From NCBI GenBank assembly GCA_026398815.1, contig JAPLSA010000017.1:496001-560000 (forward strand): DNA of 64,000 nucleotides. The letters are read 5' to 3'. The notes beneath the pieces are model-generated. The model was not told the DNA's origin. It searched no databases and saw only the letters and a list, made by a program, of their open reading frames with translations. Positions 1-9,430 of the stretch are shown piece by piece. Position 1 is the first letter of the stretch. Each line of letters begins with the position of its first letter. The position numbers and the translations under genes are program-made. The DNA is from Gammaproteobacteria bacterium (GTDB lineage Bacteria; Pseudomonadota; Gammaproteobacteria; Nevskiales; Nevskiaceae).

Positions 1-404
1 AGGATGTTGTCGCTGCCGACGATGCAGTCGTGGGCGATGTGGACGTTGGCCATGATCCAGTTGCGGTCGCCGACCTTGGTCAGGCCGTCTGCCGTCTTCA
101 GCGTGCCGCGCTGGATGGTCACGTACTCGCGAATGGTGTTGCCGTCGCCGATCTCCACGCGCGTGGCGTCGTCGACCTTCGCGGTCTTGTCCTGGCTGAT
201 CTCGCCGAGACTGGCGAACTGGAAGATGGTGTTGTCGCGGCCGATCCGCATCGGCCCCTTCAGCACCACGTGCGGGCCGACGGTCGTGCCCTCGCCGATC
301 TCCACACCCGGCCCGATGATCGAGTACGGACCGACCGAAACCGTCGGGTGCAGCCGGGCGGCCGCGTCGACGATCGCCGTTGGATGAATCAGGGCAGTGC
401 TCAT
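1..404 (-). CDS. lpxA: LpxA, UDP-N-acetylglucosamine acyltransferase (3' end outside window)
   Basis: First 134 codons of the enzyme that transfers a 3-hydroxyacyl chain from ACP to UDP-GlcNAc, the first step of lipid A synthesis in the cytosol. The N-terminus [13 protein letters not shown] is followed by left-handed beta-helix hexapeptide repeats ([21 protein letters not shown]) and the family segment with [14 protein letters not shown]. The gene runs off the left edge, so the C-terminal helical domain is not seen. It follows fabZ by 8 bp in the usual lpxD-fabZ-lpxA order and is presumably cotranscribed. Family assignment is secure. Confidence 0.95.
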   Translation of the reverse strand, partial: MSTALIHPTAIVDAAARLHPTVSVGPYSIIGPGVEIGEGTTVGPHVVLKGPMRIGRDNTIFQFASLGEISQDKTAKVDDATRVEIGDGNTIREYVTIQRGTLKTADGLTKVGDRNWIMANVHIAHDCIVGSDNI

Positions 405-412
405 CGCAGCGC

Positions 413-898
413 TCAGGCGGCGGCGCCCGCGTCCGCCGGCGCGCCGCGCGAGGCGTCCTTCAGCACGCACATCAGCGTCGCTTCGCAGGCCAGTTCGCCG
501 TCGACCAGCGCCCGTGCCTTGAACCGCCGCAGGTTGCGCTTGACCTTGTCGAGGCTGACCTCGAAACGCAGCTGGTCGCCCGGTTCGACGATGCGCTTGA
601 AGCGGGCGTCCTCGATGCCGGCGAAGTAGAAGATCATCCCCGAATCCGGCTTGATGCCGGTCTCGATCGCCGTCAGCAGGCCGCAGGCCTGGGCCAGCGC
701 CTCGATGATCAGCACGCCCGGCATGGTCGGCACGGTCGGGAAATGGCCGAGGAAGAATGGCTCGTTGTAGGTGACGTTCTTGATCGCCACCAGCGACTTG
801 CCCGGATCGTGCTCGATGATCTTGTCGACCAGCAGAAAGGGCTGGCGGTGCGGAAGCATCGCCATGATGTCGCGAATATCAAAAATCGCCTTGCTCAC
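413..898 (-). CDS. fabZ: FabZ, 3-hydroxyacyl-ACP dehydratase
   Basis: Dehydrates (3R)-hydroxyacyl-ACP in fatty acid elongation and sits at the branch to lipid A. About 161 residues with the hot-dog fold motifs: [10 protein letters not shown] near the start, catalytic His in FFLGHFP and catalytic Glu in [13 protein letters not shown]. Start choice: an ATG at 907 lies inside the Shine-Dalgarno AAGGAGATGAG, so the GTG at 898 ([12 protein letters not shown]), nine bases after AAGGAG, is the better start. The gene overlaps the 3' end of lpxD by 20 bp. The C-terminus ends in an Ala/Gly-rich tail ([10 protein letters not shown]). Confidence 0.95.
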   Translation of the reverse strand: MSKAIFDIRDIMAMLPHRQPFLLVDKIIEHDPGKSLVAIKNVTYNEPFFLGHFPTVPTMPGVLIIEALAQACGLLTAIETGIKPDSGMIFYFAGIEDARFKRIVEPGDQLRFEVSLDKVKRNLRRFKARALVDGELACEATLMCVLKDASRGAPADAGAAA

Positions 899-1952
899 CG
901 TTCTCATCTCCTTTTGACGGAGTCATTTTCAGCAATTGTTCAATGGCGGCCAGCCGTTCGTCGACCTTCGGAAGACGCCGGATGCGGGCCACCTCGCGTC
1001 GCCAGTCGCGGGCCGGTTGGGCCGGAATGCCGGACCCGTACTGGCCGGACACGGTGATCGACTTGGTGACCATCGCGTAGCCGAAGACCAGCACGTTGTC
1101 GGTGATCTTGATGTGGCCGCCGATCACCGAGGCACCACCAATCATGCAGTTGCGACCAATGGTGGTCGACCCGGCAATGCCAACGCAGGCAGCAATCGCC
1201 GTGCCGGCGCCGATGCGACAGTTGTGGGCGATCTGGATCTGGTTATCGAGCTTGACGCCGTCCTCGATCACCGTGTCGTCGAGCGCGCCGCGATCGATCG
1301 TCGTGTTGGCGCCGACCTCGACGTCATCGCCGATCACCACCCGACCCAGCTGCGGCACCTCGATCCAGCCGGTCCGGGTGCGCGCCAGCCCGAAGCCGCG
1401 GCCACCGATCACCGCGCCGGGCAGCAGCCGCGCGCGGGCGCCGAGCCGACAATCCGGGCCGATGTAGACCTGCGCTTCCAGCCGTGCGTCATTGCCGATG
1501 ACAGCCCCCCGGCGAACGATGCAGTTCGGTCCGATGTAGCTGCCGGCGCCAATCTCGACATCGGCTTCGATCACCGCGCCAGGCCCTACGCCGCAGCCTT
1601 CGCCGAGACGCGCCGAGGCGTCGATCGTCGCGCTGGGGTGGAGGACCGCGGGAAATTCCTCGGCGCGATCGAAATCGCGCGCCACGACGGCGAACGCCAC
1701 TGCCGGGTCGGCCGCGATCAGGCGATTGCCGCCGAAACTGTCGGCATCCCGCGCGGTGACGATCACTGCGCTGGCCTGCGTCGCCGCCAGCTGGTGGCGA
1801 AGCTTGGGATCGGCGCAGAAACCGAGGCGTCCAGGCCGGCCAGGGGCCAGCGCGCAGACGCCGTCGATCAGCGTTGCCGGATCGCCACGGAGTTCAAGCC
1901 CGTGGCGTTCGGCCAGCACGCCCAGCGCAATGGCCGCAGTGGCTGCGGGCAT
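879..1952 (-). CDS. lpxD: LpxD, UDP-3-O-acylglucosamine N-acyltransferase
   Basis: Third step of lipid A synthesis: N-acylation of UDP-3-O-acyl-glucosamine from 3-hydroxyacyl-ACP. 357 residues, near the family's usual length of about 340. Residues 1-100 form the uridine-binding N-domain; about 105-310 are hexapeptide repeats (for example IGAGSYIGPNCIVRRGAVIG). The segment LDNQIQIAHNCRIGAGTAIA carries the catalytic His of the family (H in IAHNC). A C-terminal helix (DERLAAIEQLLK) closes the protein. It starts 20 bp after the skp stop and overlaps fabZ at its 3' end. Confidence 0.95.
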   Translation of the reverse strand: MPAATAAIALGVLAERHGLELRGDPATLIDGVCALAPGRPGRLGFCADPKLRHQLAATQASAVIVTARDADSFGGNRLIAADPAVAFAVVARDFDRAEEFPAVLHPSATIDASARLGEGCGVGPGAVIEADVEIGAGSYIGPNCIVRRGAVIGNDARLEAQVYIGPDCRLGARARLLPGAVIGGRGFGLARTRTGWIEVPQLGRVVIGDDVEVGANTTIDRGALDDTVIEDGVKLDNQIQIAHNCRIGAGTAIAACVGIAGSTTIGRNCMIGGASVIGGHIKITDNVLVFGYAMVTKSITVSGQYGSGIPAQPARDWRREVARIRRLPKVDERLAAIEQLLKMTPSKGDENGEQGDF

Positions 1953-1972
1953 CGGTCTGGCGGCGCGTGGCC

Positions 1973-2494
1973 TTACTTGCCGGCGGTGCCGCCGAGCTTC
2001 TTGACCACGTCGTCGGTGATGTCGAGCACGGTGGTCGAATACACCGGATCGGCGACGACCATGTCGACGCCCTTTTCCTTGGCCACGGCAACCACGGCGT
2101 CACGGACCTTGCCGACGACGTCGTTGGTCAGTTCCCGCTGACGGGTCTGGGCATCTTCCTGGAACTTGCGGCCGGCCTGCGTCAGATCGACCTGGCGGGC
2201 GGCCAGATCCTTTTCGGTCTTGGCCTGGGCGTCCGGGCTGATGGTGACGCGGTCGCGCTTGAACTTCTCGACGTCGGATTCGAACTGCTTCGACTGCGCT
2301 TCCAGATCCGACTTCCGCTTCGAGAACTCGGCGGTCATCTTGGAATCGGCCTGCTTGTACTGCGGCGAAGCGCGCACGGCGTCATCGAAGCGGATGGCAG
2401 CAACCTTCGATTGCGCCTGGGCCACCGTCGGAGCGGCAAACAGCGCCAGCGTGGCGCAGGTGGCGATGGCGGCAAGGATGCGGGACTGAATCAT
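1973..2494 (-). CDS. skp: Skp/OmpH periplasmic chaperone
   Basis: Trimeric periplasmic chaperone that carries unfolded outer-membrane proteins to BamA. 173 residues with a Sec signal peptide (MIQSRILAAIATCATLALFA, cleavage probably after AQA) and a long charged coiled-coil middle (about 50-130, rich in K/E/Q) flanked by beta segments (KVAAIRFDDAV; DMVVADPVYSTTVLDITDDV). The position between bamA and lpxD is conserved in proteobacteria. Shine-Dalgarno GAGAGATC precedes the ATG. It lies 62 bp after bamA, presumably in the same transcript. Confidence 0.93.
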   Translation of the reverse strand: MIQSRILAAIATCATLALFAAPTVAQAQSKVAAIRFDDAVRASPQYKQADSKMTAEFSKRKSDLEAQSKQFESDVEKFKRDRVTISPDAQAKTEKDLAARQVDLTQAGRKFQEDAQTRQRELTNDVVGKVRDAVVAVAKEKGVDMVVADPVYSTTVLDITDDVVKKLGGTAGK

Positions 2495-2556
2495 GTTGAT
2501 CTCTCGTTGGGTTTCACAGGGTGCTGCAAGAAAAGGTCGGCGGCGCGCTGGCGCAC

Positions 2557-4863
2557 TCAGAAGCCGGTGCCGAAGTTGATCTGGAAGGCGTCGGTGAAAT
2601 CGCCGACCTGATCGTTGAGCGGGAAAGCGTAGCTCAGGCTCAGCAGGCCAAGGATCGGCGTGAAGAAGCTGAAGCTCAGGCCATAGGCCTGACGCAGGCT
2701 CGACACCCGGAAGTCACCCGGCTTGGCGTAGACGTTGCCCACGTCGAAGAACACGCTGGCGCGGGTGGTCTTGTTGTCGCTGACCACCGGGATCGGCAGC
2801 ACCAGATCGTTCTGCGCAGTGGCGCGCAGGCGACCGCCGAACGGGTTGTTGTTCGGGAAGTCGCGCGGCCCGAGCGAGCCGTCGCGATAGCCGCGCACGG
2901 TGTTGGCGCCGCCGGCGAAGTACAGCTCGTACGGCGGCACGTCGTTCTTCTTTCCGTAGCCGTCGACGTAGCCGATGGTGGCGCTGTGCCGGGTGAAGAA
3001 CTTGAACGGCAGCTGGATGTACTGCTCGTGCGAGACGCTGGCGTTGTAGAACGTCAGGTCGCTGAGCGGAATGTTGACGTCGAGGTTGAAGCGCGTCAGC
3101 GCGCCGGCCGTGGCGAAGAAGGTGCGGTTGCGGGTATCACGGGCGATACCGGTGCGCAGCTCGAACTCGGTGAACGAGGTGCCGTTGCGGATCACGAAAT
3201 CGAGGATTTCGTTGCTCGATGCGCCGGGGAAAGTCTTCACCGCCGTCTGGCTGACACCACCGCCCAGACGCAGCGAGGTGAATTCCGACAGCGGGATGCC
3301 GTAGGTGAGATCGCCACCGACGACATTGGTGTCGAAACCCGAGGAGAAGCGGATCACCGACTGCGACTTGCGGAAGAACGCCGACACCGTCTGGCTGATG
3401 CCGTCCTGCGTGAAGTACGGATCGGTCAGGCTCACCGACACCGAGCGGTTGAAGCTGCTGGTGTCGGCCGACAGCTGCACGCGGTTGCCGGTGCCGAGGA
3501 AGTTGGTGTTGGTGATGCTGGCGTTGATCAGGAAGCCCTGGGCGCCGGAGAAGCCGACGCCGAACTGGATCGAACCCGGCGCGCGCTCCTTGACCTTGAA
3601 CTCGATGTCGACGAGATCGTCGGAACCGGGGACCGGCTTGGTCTCGACCTCTGCTTCCTCGATGAACGGCAGACGGGCCAGACGCACGCGGGAACGCTCG
3701 ACGGCGGTCTTCGAGAACGGCGCCGCTTCCAGCTGGCGCATCTCGCGGCGCAGCGTCTCGTCGTTGGTGCCGGTATGGCCCTGGAAGTTGATGCGCCGGA
3801 TGTAGGCGCGCTTGCCGGGCTCGATGAAGTAGTTCAGCGCCACTTCGCGCTTGGGCTCGTCGACTTCCGGCAGCGGCGTGACCTTGGCGAACGCGTAGCC
3901 GATGTCCGACAGCGCGCCTTCGATGCGGGTGCCGGATTCGGTGGCTTCCTTGCGCGAGAACGTCGAGCCGTCCTTGGTGGAGGTCAGCGCATCGAGAAAC
4001 TTTTCGTTCAGCACGATCTCGCCGGAAAACCGGTGGTTCGACACCTTGTAGACGGCCCCTTCATCGACCGTCATCGTGATGTAGATGTCCTGCTTGTCCG
4101 GCGACAGCGCCACCTGCACCGACGACACGTTGAACTGCAGGTAGCCGCGATCCTGGTAGAACGAGCTGAGCCCTTCGAGGTCGCCGCCCAGCTGCTGCTT
4201 GGAGTAGCGGTCGGTCTTCTGGAACGGCATCCAGTTGGTCTTTTCCAGCTTCAGCTGGCTGAGCAGCACATCCTTCGGGAAGGCCTTGTTCCCGATGATG
4301 TTGATCTCCTTGATCTTGGTGACCTTGCCTTCGGTGACCTTGATGTTGATGTCGACGCGGTTGTTCGGCAGCTCGGTGACCTTGGCCTCGATGGCCACGT
4401 CGTAGTAGCCGTTGGCGTAGTACTGGCGGCGCAGTTCCTGTTCGACCGAATCGAGCAGCGCCCGCTTGAACAGCTCGCCTTCGGCCAGTCCGGCTTCCTT
4501 CAGCGACTTGTTGAGATCATCGCCGCCGACCTTGTCGTTGCCTTCCAGCTTGAAGGTGGCGATCGCCGGACGTTCCTGCACCTTGATGACCAGGTCATCG
4601 CCATCGCGTGCCAGCTGCACGTCGAGGAACAGGCCGGAACTGTAGAGGCTGCGAATGGCAGTGCGCGATGCCGATTCGGTCATCTCGTCGCCAACCGACA
4701 GCGGGAAGTAGGTCAGCACCGTGCCCAGTTCCAGGCGTTGCAGCCCTTCGGCGCGCACCTGCTTGATGACGAACGGCTCGAAAGCCCACGCAGCCGGCGA
4801 GGCGACGAGGATCGCGATCAGACTCAGCAGCGCTCCGCGTGCCGTGTAGCGTAGACGTTTCAG
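2557..4863 (-). CDS. bamA: BamA, outer-membrane protein assembly factor (probable CTG start)
   Basis: Central subunit of the BAM complex: five periplasmic POTRA domains then a 16-strand Omp85 barrel. About 768 residues if read from CTG 4863. POTRA1 begins FEPFVIKQVRAEGLQRLELG; the barrel carries GGANTVRGYRDGSLGPRDF (the family's VRGF/Y lid motif) and ends with aromatic Phe (FQINFGTGF). The only ATG/GTG/TTG candidate in frame near the start is GTG 4758, which lies inside POTRA1 and would remove the signal peptide. Reading on upstream gives an ideal signal sequence, MKRLRYTARGALL...SPAAWA, beginning at CTG 4863, six bases after AGGGGA; an in-frame TGA lies further upstream. I infer CTG initiation. 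The gene lies 31 bp downstream of rseP. Confidence 0.93.
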   Translation of the reverse strand: MKRLRYTARGALLSLIAILVASPAAWAFEPFVIKQVRAEGLQRLELGTVLTYFPLSVGDEMTESASRTAIRSLYSSGLFLDVQLARDGDDLVIKVQERPAIATFKLEGNDKVGGDDLNKSLKEAGLAEGELFKRALLDSVEQELRRQYYANGYYDVAIEAKVTELPNNRVDINIKVTEGKVTKIKEINIIGNKAFPKDVLLSQLKLEKTNWMPFQKTDRYSKQQLGGDLEGLSSFYQDRGYLQFNVSSVQVALSPDKQDIYITMTVDEGAVYKVSNHRFSGEIVLNEKFLDALTSTKDGSTFSRKEATESGTRIEGALSDIGYAFAKVTPLPEVDEPKREVALNYFIEPGKRAYIRRINFQGHTGTNDETLRREMRQLEAAPFSKTAVERSRVRLARLPFIEEAEVETKPVPGSDDLVDIEFKVKERAPGSIQFGVGFSGAQGFLINASITNTNFLGTGNRVQLSADTSSFNRSVSVSLTDPYFTQDGISQTVSAFFRKSQSVIRFSSGFDTNVVGGDLTYGIPLSEFTSLRLGGGVSQTAVKTFPGASSNEILDFVIRNGTSFTEFELRTGIARDTRNRTFFATAGALTRFNLDVNIPLSDLTFYNASVSHEQYIQLPFKFFTRHSATIGYVDGYGKKNDVPPYELYFAGGANTVRGYRDGSLGPRDFPNNNPFGGRLRATAQNDLVLPIPVVSDNKTTRASVFFDVGNVYAKPGDFRVSSLRQAYGLSFSFFTPILGLLSLSYAFPLNDQVGDFTDAFQINFGTGF

Positions 4864-4894
4864 AACTCTTCCCCTCGTGAACCCAATGTCGTTG

Positions 4895-6265
4895 TCAGCC
4901 GATCACGCTGGCCACATCGTTGTAAAACGCCAGCCCCATCAGCAGCAGCAACAAGGTCATGCCGACCTGCTGTCCCGCCATCTGCACGCGATCCGACAGC
5001 GGCGAACCTTTCACCGCCTCGATCAGGCCGAACAGGATCTGCCCACCGTCAAGCATCGGAATCGGCAACAGGTTGAAGATGCCGATGCTGACACTGACCA
5101 GCGCCACGAACGTCACGAACGCGGCTAGCCCGGCGCTGGCCGAGAAGCCCGCCGCTTGCGCGATCTGGATCGGTCCGCTGACGTTCTTGACCGACACTTC
5201 CCCGACCACCATCCGGTACAGCAAGCGGAGGGTCAGGGCGGAAACCTGCCAGGTCTGGTTCAGTGCTGCCGAGGCCGCAGCAAGTGGATCCAGCCGCACT
5301 TCGGCGCGCAAATCCTGCCACAAATCACCCTGCCCCGCCACGCGCTGCACGGTGAATCCCATGCGTCCGACGACCTTGCTGCCGCTGCCTTCGGAGCCGA
5401 CGATGGCGGTCAGTTCCTGGTGCTGGCCGGCCCGCTCGATGCCGAACCGGATTGCCTGCCCCGGCCGCGCCGTCACCGCCCAGCGCAGCGCCTGGAACGA
5501 CGGCACCGGCTCGTCGTCGAGGCTCAGTACCTTGTCGCCGGGCTGGAAGCCGGCCTGGGCCGCAGCACTGCCGGGCATCACCTCGCCGACCACGGCCGGC
5601 AGCGGCGGATCGAACGGCGCCAGGCCCAGATCCTCGAACAGCAGCGCCGGATCGATGCGCACCGCGCTCAGGTCGACATCGAGGCTGCGCGTCTGGCCGT
5701 CGGTCGCACGCACGGTGAAACGGGTCTTGCCGTGGTTCAGCGCCTGCTCGAGCAATTCGCCGCGCAGCACCGACCAGGTCGCGATCGGATGGTCGTCGAT
5801 TGCGACGATCTGCTCGCCTGCATGCAGGCCGGCACGCGCCGCCACGGTGTTGGCCGGCGGCTCATCGATCGCCGGCTTCATGCCGGGCACGCCGACCATG
5901 TACAGCAGCCAGTAGAAGCTGATCGCCAGCAGGAAATTGAACGCCGGCCCGGCGGCAAACACACCGATCCGCTTCCAGACCGATTGCCGGTTGAAGGCGC
6001 GCGGCAGGTCCTGCGGCGGAATCACGACTTCGCTGTCGCGCTCGTCGAGCAGTTTCACGTAGCCGCCCAGCGGGATCATCGCGACGATGTACTCGACGCC
6101 GTCCTTGCCGCGCCGCGACCACAGCGGCCGACCGAAGCCAATCGAGAATTTCAGCACCTTGATGCCGAACCGTCGGGCGACCCAGAAATGGCCGAACTCG
6201 TGAAATGCCACCAGAACGCCGATGGCAACGATGAAGGAACCGGCGGAATGCAGGGTGTCGAGCAT
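4895..6265 (-). CDS. rseP: RseP, site-2 intramembrane zinc protease
   Basis: Inner-membrane metalloprotease that cleaves anti-sigma factors such as RseA in the envelope stress response. 456 residues. The zinc motif HEFGH is at about residues 22-26 in TM1; two PDZ-like domains follow (about 115-300); the second active-site motif is in NLLPIPMLDGGQ, in the late TM region; the C-terminus is hydrophobic. It stands in the cdsA-rseP-bamA order. The dxr (ispC) gene that often lies between cdsA and rseP is missing here; only 83 bp separate the two. Confidence 0.95.
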   Translation of the reverse strand: MLDTLHSAGSFIVAIGVLVAFHEFGHFWVARRFGIKVLKFSIGFGRPLWSRRGKDGVEYIVAMIPLGGYVKLLDERDSEVVIPPQDLPRAFNRQSVWKRIGVFAAGPAFNFLLAISFYWLLYMVGVPGMKPAIDEPPANTVAARAGLHAGEQIVAIDDHPIATWSVLRGELLEQALNHGKTRFTVRATDGQTRSLDVDLSAVRIDPALLFEDLGLAPFDPPLPAVVGEVMPGSAAAQAGFQPGDKVLSLDDEPVPSFQALRWAVTARPGQAIRFGIERAGQHQELTAIVGSEGSGSKVVGRMGFTVQRVAGQGDLWQDLRAEVRLDPLAAASAALNQTWQVSALTLRLLYRMVVGEVSVKNVSGPIQIAQAAGFSASAGLAAFVTFVALVSVSIGIFNLLPIPMLDGGQILFGLIEAVKGSPLSDRVQMAGQQVGMTLLLLLMGLAFYNDVASVIG

Positions 6266-6348
6266 GGATCAGGGCCGCGAAAGGAACGAACGCGCCGCTT
6301 CGACCACGGCAGCCTCGATTGGGTTCATGCCCCGCCGATCGATCACGT

Positions 6349-7167
6349 TCAAATGCCGGCCAGCAGCAGGCCCAGCGCCAGCACCGGCGCAGCCGCCAGC
6401 ACGCTGTCGACCCGGTCGAGCACGCCGCCGTGACCCGGCAGCAGGGTGCCGCTGTCCTTCACACCGCGATGGCGCTTGAACAGGCTTTCGGTGAGGTCGC
6501 CGATGATCGACACGCCGATCACCAGCGCGCACAGCAGCAGCAGCGGCAGCCAGTCGAACCGGCCGGCGCCGAACACCCACGGCGCCGACAGCGCCGCCAC
6601 CAGCATCGCGGCGACGAAGCCGCCGATCGCGCCTTCGACCGACTTGCCGGGGCTGACCTCGACGGCCAGCTTGCGGCGGCCGAAGCGGCGGCCGGCGAAG
6701 TACGCGCCGATGTCGGCCATCCAGACCAGTTCGAACAGGAAGAAGATGCGCCGGGGGCCGTTCGCCGCACCGTGCAGCAGCGCCAGCCCGAGTAGCGCCG
6801 GCACCAGCATCAAAAGGCCGTAGACCGCCATCGTGGCAACCGCCGGCGGCCGGCTACGGAAGTTGTCCGGATAGCCGCTGATCAGCCTCAGCGCATGGAT
6901 CCACCAGGCTGCGCCGAGCACCAGCACGCCGACGGCCCGATCGAGCGTGGCCGCGTACCAGGCCAGCGCCAGGAAGGCCGCTACCAGCGCGAGATAGCCG
7001 AAACGGGCGGTCGAGGTGCTCAGGCCCATCAGCGCAGTCCACTCCCAGGCGGCGATCAGGCCGGGGCCGGCGAGGAACACGTACAGCCACGGCGTCGGGA
7101 ACCAGATGATCGGCCCGAGGATCAGGGGCAGCAGGATCAAGGCGGTGATGACCCGCTGCTTCAGCAT
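6349..7167 (-). CDS. cdsA: CdsA, phosphatidate cytidylyltransferase
   Basis: Makes CDP-diacylglycerol from phosphatidate and CTP at the inner membrane. 272 residues with about eight hydrophobic segments starting MLKQRVITALILLPLILGP. The family signature is complete near the C-terminus: SLFKRHRGVKDSGTLLPGHG followed by GVLDRVDS. GKSVEGAIGGF is the conserved loop before it. It follows uppS by 10 bp, so uppS-cdsA are very likely cotranscribed. Confidence 0.95.
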   Translation of the reverse strand: MLKQRVITALILLPLILGPIIWFPTPWLYVFLAGPGLIAAWEWTALMGLSTSTARFGYLALVAAFLALAWYAATLDRAVGVLVLGAAWWIHALRLISGYPDNFRSRPPAVATMAVYGLLMLVPALLGLALLHGAANGPRRIFFLFELVWMADIGAYFAGRRFGRRKLAVEVSPGKSVEGAIGGFVAAMLVAALSAPWVFGAGRFDWLPLLLLCALVIGVSIIGDLTESLFKRHRGVKDSGTLLPGHGGVLDRVDSVLAAAPVLALGLLLAGI

Positions 7168-7177
7168 GGCATGTCCC

Positions 7178-7897
7178 TCAGCTGGCTTCCGGCACGCGGC
7201 CGTAGCGACGGTCGCGCGAGGCGTACCAGGAAAGTGCGGCGGCGAATGCGGCCTCGTCGAAATCGGGCCACAGCGTGTCGACCAGATGCAGCTCGGTGTA
7301 CGCGAGCTGCCACAGCAGGAAGTTCGACAGCCGCTTCTCGCCGCCGGTGCGGATCAGCAGGTCGGGATGCGGCAGGTCGGCCACCGCCAGCCGCGATTCG
7401 ATCGCCTGCGGGGTGATCGGCAGGCCGTCCCGGCACAGGCTGCTGGCCGCCTGGGCGACATCCCAGTGACCGCCGTAACCGACCGCGATGACCAGCTGCA
7501 GGCCGCTGTTGTCGCGGGTCAGCGTCTCGGCGTCGTGCATCAATGTCTTGAGCTCGGCCGGGAACTCGGCGTGATCGCCGATGAAGCGCATGCGCACGCC
7601 GCTGCGATGCAGGCTGCTGACCTCGCGCCGCAGCGTGCGCACGAACAGGCTCATCAGCAGCGACACTTCGGTGAGCGGGCGCTGCCAGTTCTCCTGGCTG
7701 AACGCGAACAGGGTCAGCGCCTTGACACCCGCCTGATGCGAGGCCCGCACGATGCGGCGCGCCGAGCGCACGCCCACCTGGTGGCCGTAGGCGCGCGGCC
7801 GCAGGCGTTGTTTCGCCCAGCGGCCGTTGCCGTCCATGATGACGGCGACGTGCGCCGGAATCCGCGCATCCGGCAGATTCGGCAACTCGCAGGTCAT
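7178..7897 (-). CDS. uppS: UppS (IspU), undecaprenyl diphosphate synthase
   Basis: Cis-prenyltransferase that elongates FPP to C55-PP, the carrier for peptidoglycan and O-antigen. 239 residues. The substrate motif VAVIMDGNGRWA is at residues 18-29 (catalytic Asp in MDGNG), FAFSQENWQRP follows at about 70, and the C-terminal RTGGEKRLSNFLLWQLAYTE matches the diphosphate-binding RTxGE...SNFLLWQ motif; Gly where Ser is most frequent is tolerated in the family. Its ATG overlaps the frr stop (ATGA), indicating translational coupling. Confidence 0.95.
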   Translation of the reverse strand: MTCELPNLPDARIPAHVAVIMDGNGRWAKQRLRPRAYGHQVGVRSARRIVRASHQAGVKALTLFAFSQENWQRPLTEVSLLMSLFVRTLRREVSSLHRSGVRMRFIGDHAEFPAELKTLMHDAETLTRDNSGLQLVIAVGYGGHWDVAQAASSLCRDGLPITPQAIESRLAVADLPHPDLLIRTGGEKRLSNFLLWQLAYTELHLVDTLWPDFDEAAFAAALSWYASRDRRYGRVPEAS

Positions 7898-8454
7898 CCG
7901 ACCGCCATCAGCTCTTTTTCTTTCGAGTTCATGGTTTCATCGGCCTTGGCGATGAACTGGTCGGTGAGCTTCTGGATCGCCGCTTCGGCGCCCTTTTCCT
8001 CGTCCGCCGTGATGATCTTTTCCTTGGCCAGTTCCTTGATCGACTGGTTGGCGTCGCGCCGCACGTTGCGGATCGCCACGCGCGCGTTCTCGGTTTCCGA
8101 CTTCACCACCTTGACCAGGTCCTTGCGGCGTTCCTCGGTCAGCGGCGGCATGTTGATGCGGATCGTGGTGCCCGCCGTGTTCGGCGTGATGCCGAGGTCG
8201 GAACCCAGGATCGCCTTTTCGATGGCGCCGATCATGTTGCGGTCCCAGGGCGCGATCGAGATCGTGCGGGCGTCCTCGACGACCACGCTGGCAACCTGCG
8301 ACAGCGGCGACTCCGAGCCGTAGTAGTCGACTCGCACATGGTCGAGGATGGCCGTCGAGGCACGGCCGGTGCGGAGCTTGGAAAACGAGGCCTTCAGGCC
8401 ATCGACGGTCTTCTGCATGCGAGCCGTCGCGTCTTTCTTGATGTCTTCGATCAT
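7894..8454 (-). CDS. frr: Frr, ribosome recycling factor
   Basis: Splits post-termination ribosomes together with EF-G. 186 residues, the normal length (185). Starts MIEDIKKDATARMQKTVDGL; the conserved LRTGRAS segment in helix 1 is present; domain II (YYGSESPLSQVASV to TIRINMPPLTEERR) is complete; the two long C-terminal helices (RKDLVKVVKSETENARVAIR; QKLTDQFIAKADETMNSKEK) are present. It lies between pyrH and uppS as in most gammaproteobacteria, with a 113-bp gap to pyrH. Confidence 0.97.
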   Translation of the reverse strand: MIEDIKKDATARMQKTVDGLKASFSKLRTGRASTAILDHVRVDYYGSESPLSQVASVVVEDARTISIAPWDRNMIGAIEKAILGSDLGITPNTAGTTIRINMPPLTEERRKDLVKVVKSETENARVAIRNVRRDANQSIKELAKEKIITADEEKGAEAAIQKLTDQFIAKADETMNSKEKELMAVG

Positions 8455-8567
8455 CGGTTCGGTTCCGGGGACAACGGTTCAGGTACGGGATACAGGGTGA
8501 CAGGTCGCAGCGCCGGCAGGCACCCGTGACGGGCCGGCGCAGACAGGGCGACCGGGTGCGAAACGGT

Positions 8568-9311
8568 TCAGACCTTGACCAGCGTGCCCAGCGAATTGTC
8601 GCCGGTGACGATGCGCAGCAGGGCTTTCGGCCGGTCCATGTCGTAGACCTTCAGGCGGATCTTGTGGTCGCGGCACAGCACCAGCGCGGTCTGGTCCATG
8701 ACGCCGAGCCGGCGGTCGAGTGCCTCGTCGTAGGTCAGTTCGGCGTAACGGGTGGCGGTGGGGTCCTTCTTCGGATCAGCGGTGTAGACGCCATCGACCT
8801 TGGTCGCCTTCAGCATCAGGTCGGCGGAGATCTCGATCGCGCGCAGCGCCGCTGCCGAATCGGTGGTGAAGAACGGATTGCCGGTGCCTGCTGCGAACAC
8901 CAGCACGCGACCCTTTTCGAGGTGGCGGATGGCCTTGCGGCGGATGAAGTCCTCGCAGACCTCGTTGATCCGGATCGCCGACTGCACGCGGGCTTCGAGG
9001 CCGACCCGCTCGATGGCGTCCTGGATCGCCAGCGCGTTGATCACGGTCGCCAGCATGCCCATCTGGTCGCCGGTGACGCGGTCCATGCCGGCGCGGGCCA
9101 GGCCCTCGCCACGGAAGATGTTGCCGGCGCCGACGACCAGCGCGACCTGGACGCCGAGATCAACGATCTCCTTCAGTTCATCGGCCAGGAAGCTCATCAC
9201 CGACGGCGAGATGCCGAAGCCGAGATCGCCCATCAGCGCTTCGCCGGAAAGCTTCAGCAGGATGCGCTTGTAGGCCGGCCGGGCCGGTTCAGCGGCGGTC
9301 TGTTGATTCAA
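8568..9311 (-). CDS. pyrH: PyrH, UMP kinase (TTG start)
   Basis: Hexameric UMP kinase that makes UDP. 247 residues: [11 protein letters not shown] near the N-terminus, [10 protein letters not shown] at about 62-71, [36 protein letters not shown] and DPKKDPTA are all family landmarks. No ATG lies upstream of the kinase core. TTG 9311 ([16 protein letters not shown]) is preceded at eight bases by GGAG, so I take a TTG start. The gene is separated from tsf by a hairpin terminator and therefore probably has its own promoter in the 9312-9430 gap. Confidence 0.95.
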   Translation of the reverse strand: MNQQTAAEPARPAYKRILLKLSGEALMGDLGFGISPSVMSFLADELKEIVDLGVQVALVVGAGNIFRGEGLARAGMDRVTGDQMGMLATVINALAIQDAIERVGLEARVQSAIRINEVCEDFIRRKAIRHLEKGRVLVFAAGTGNPFFTTDSAAALRAIEISADLMLKATKVDGVYTADPKKDPTATRYAELTYDEALDRRLGVMDQTALVLCRDHKIRLKVYDMDRPKALLRIVTGDNSLGTLVKV

Positions 9312-9430
9312 TGACGGGGCTCCGGGTCAGTCAGCTGTGGGGATCGCCGGCCGTCAGACCGAATGCCACTTTGAAATTCAGGCACTTGCTTCAAACAGAC
9401 GACCCGCGGCAGCAGGTGGATTCAGCTACC

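Noticed and set aside
2521-4854. Long open frame (777 codons) on the plus strand opposite bamA
   Set aside because: Antisense shadow of bamA caused by high third-position GC; the translation is R/V/A/L-rich with no domain, and BamA on the other strand is unmistakable.
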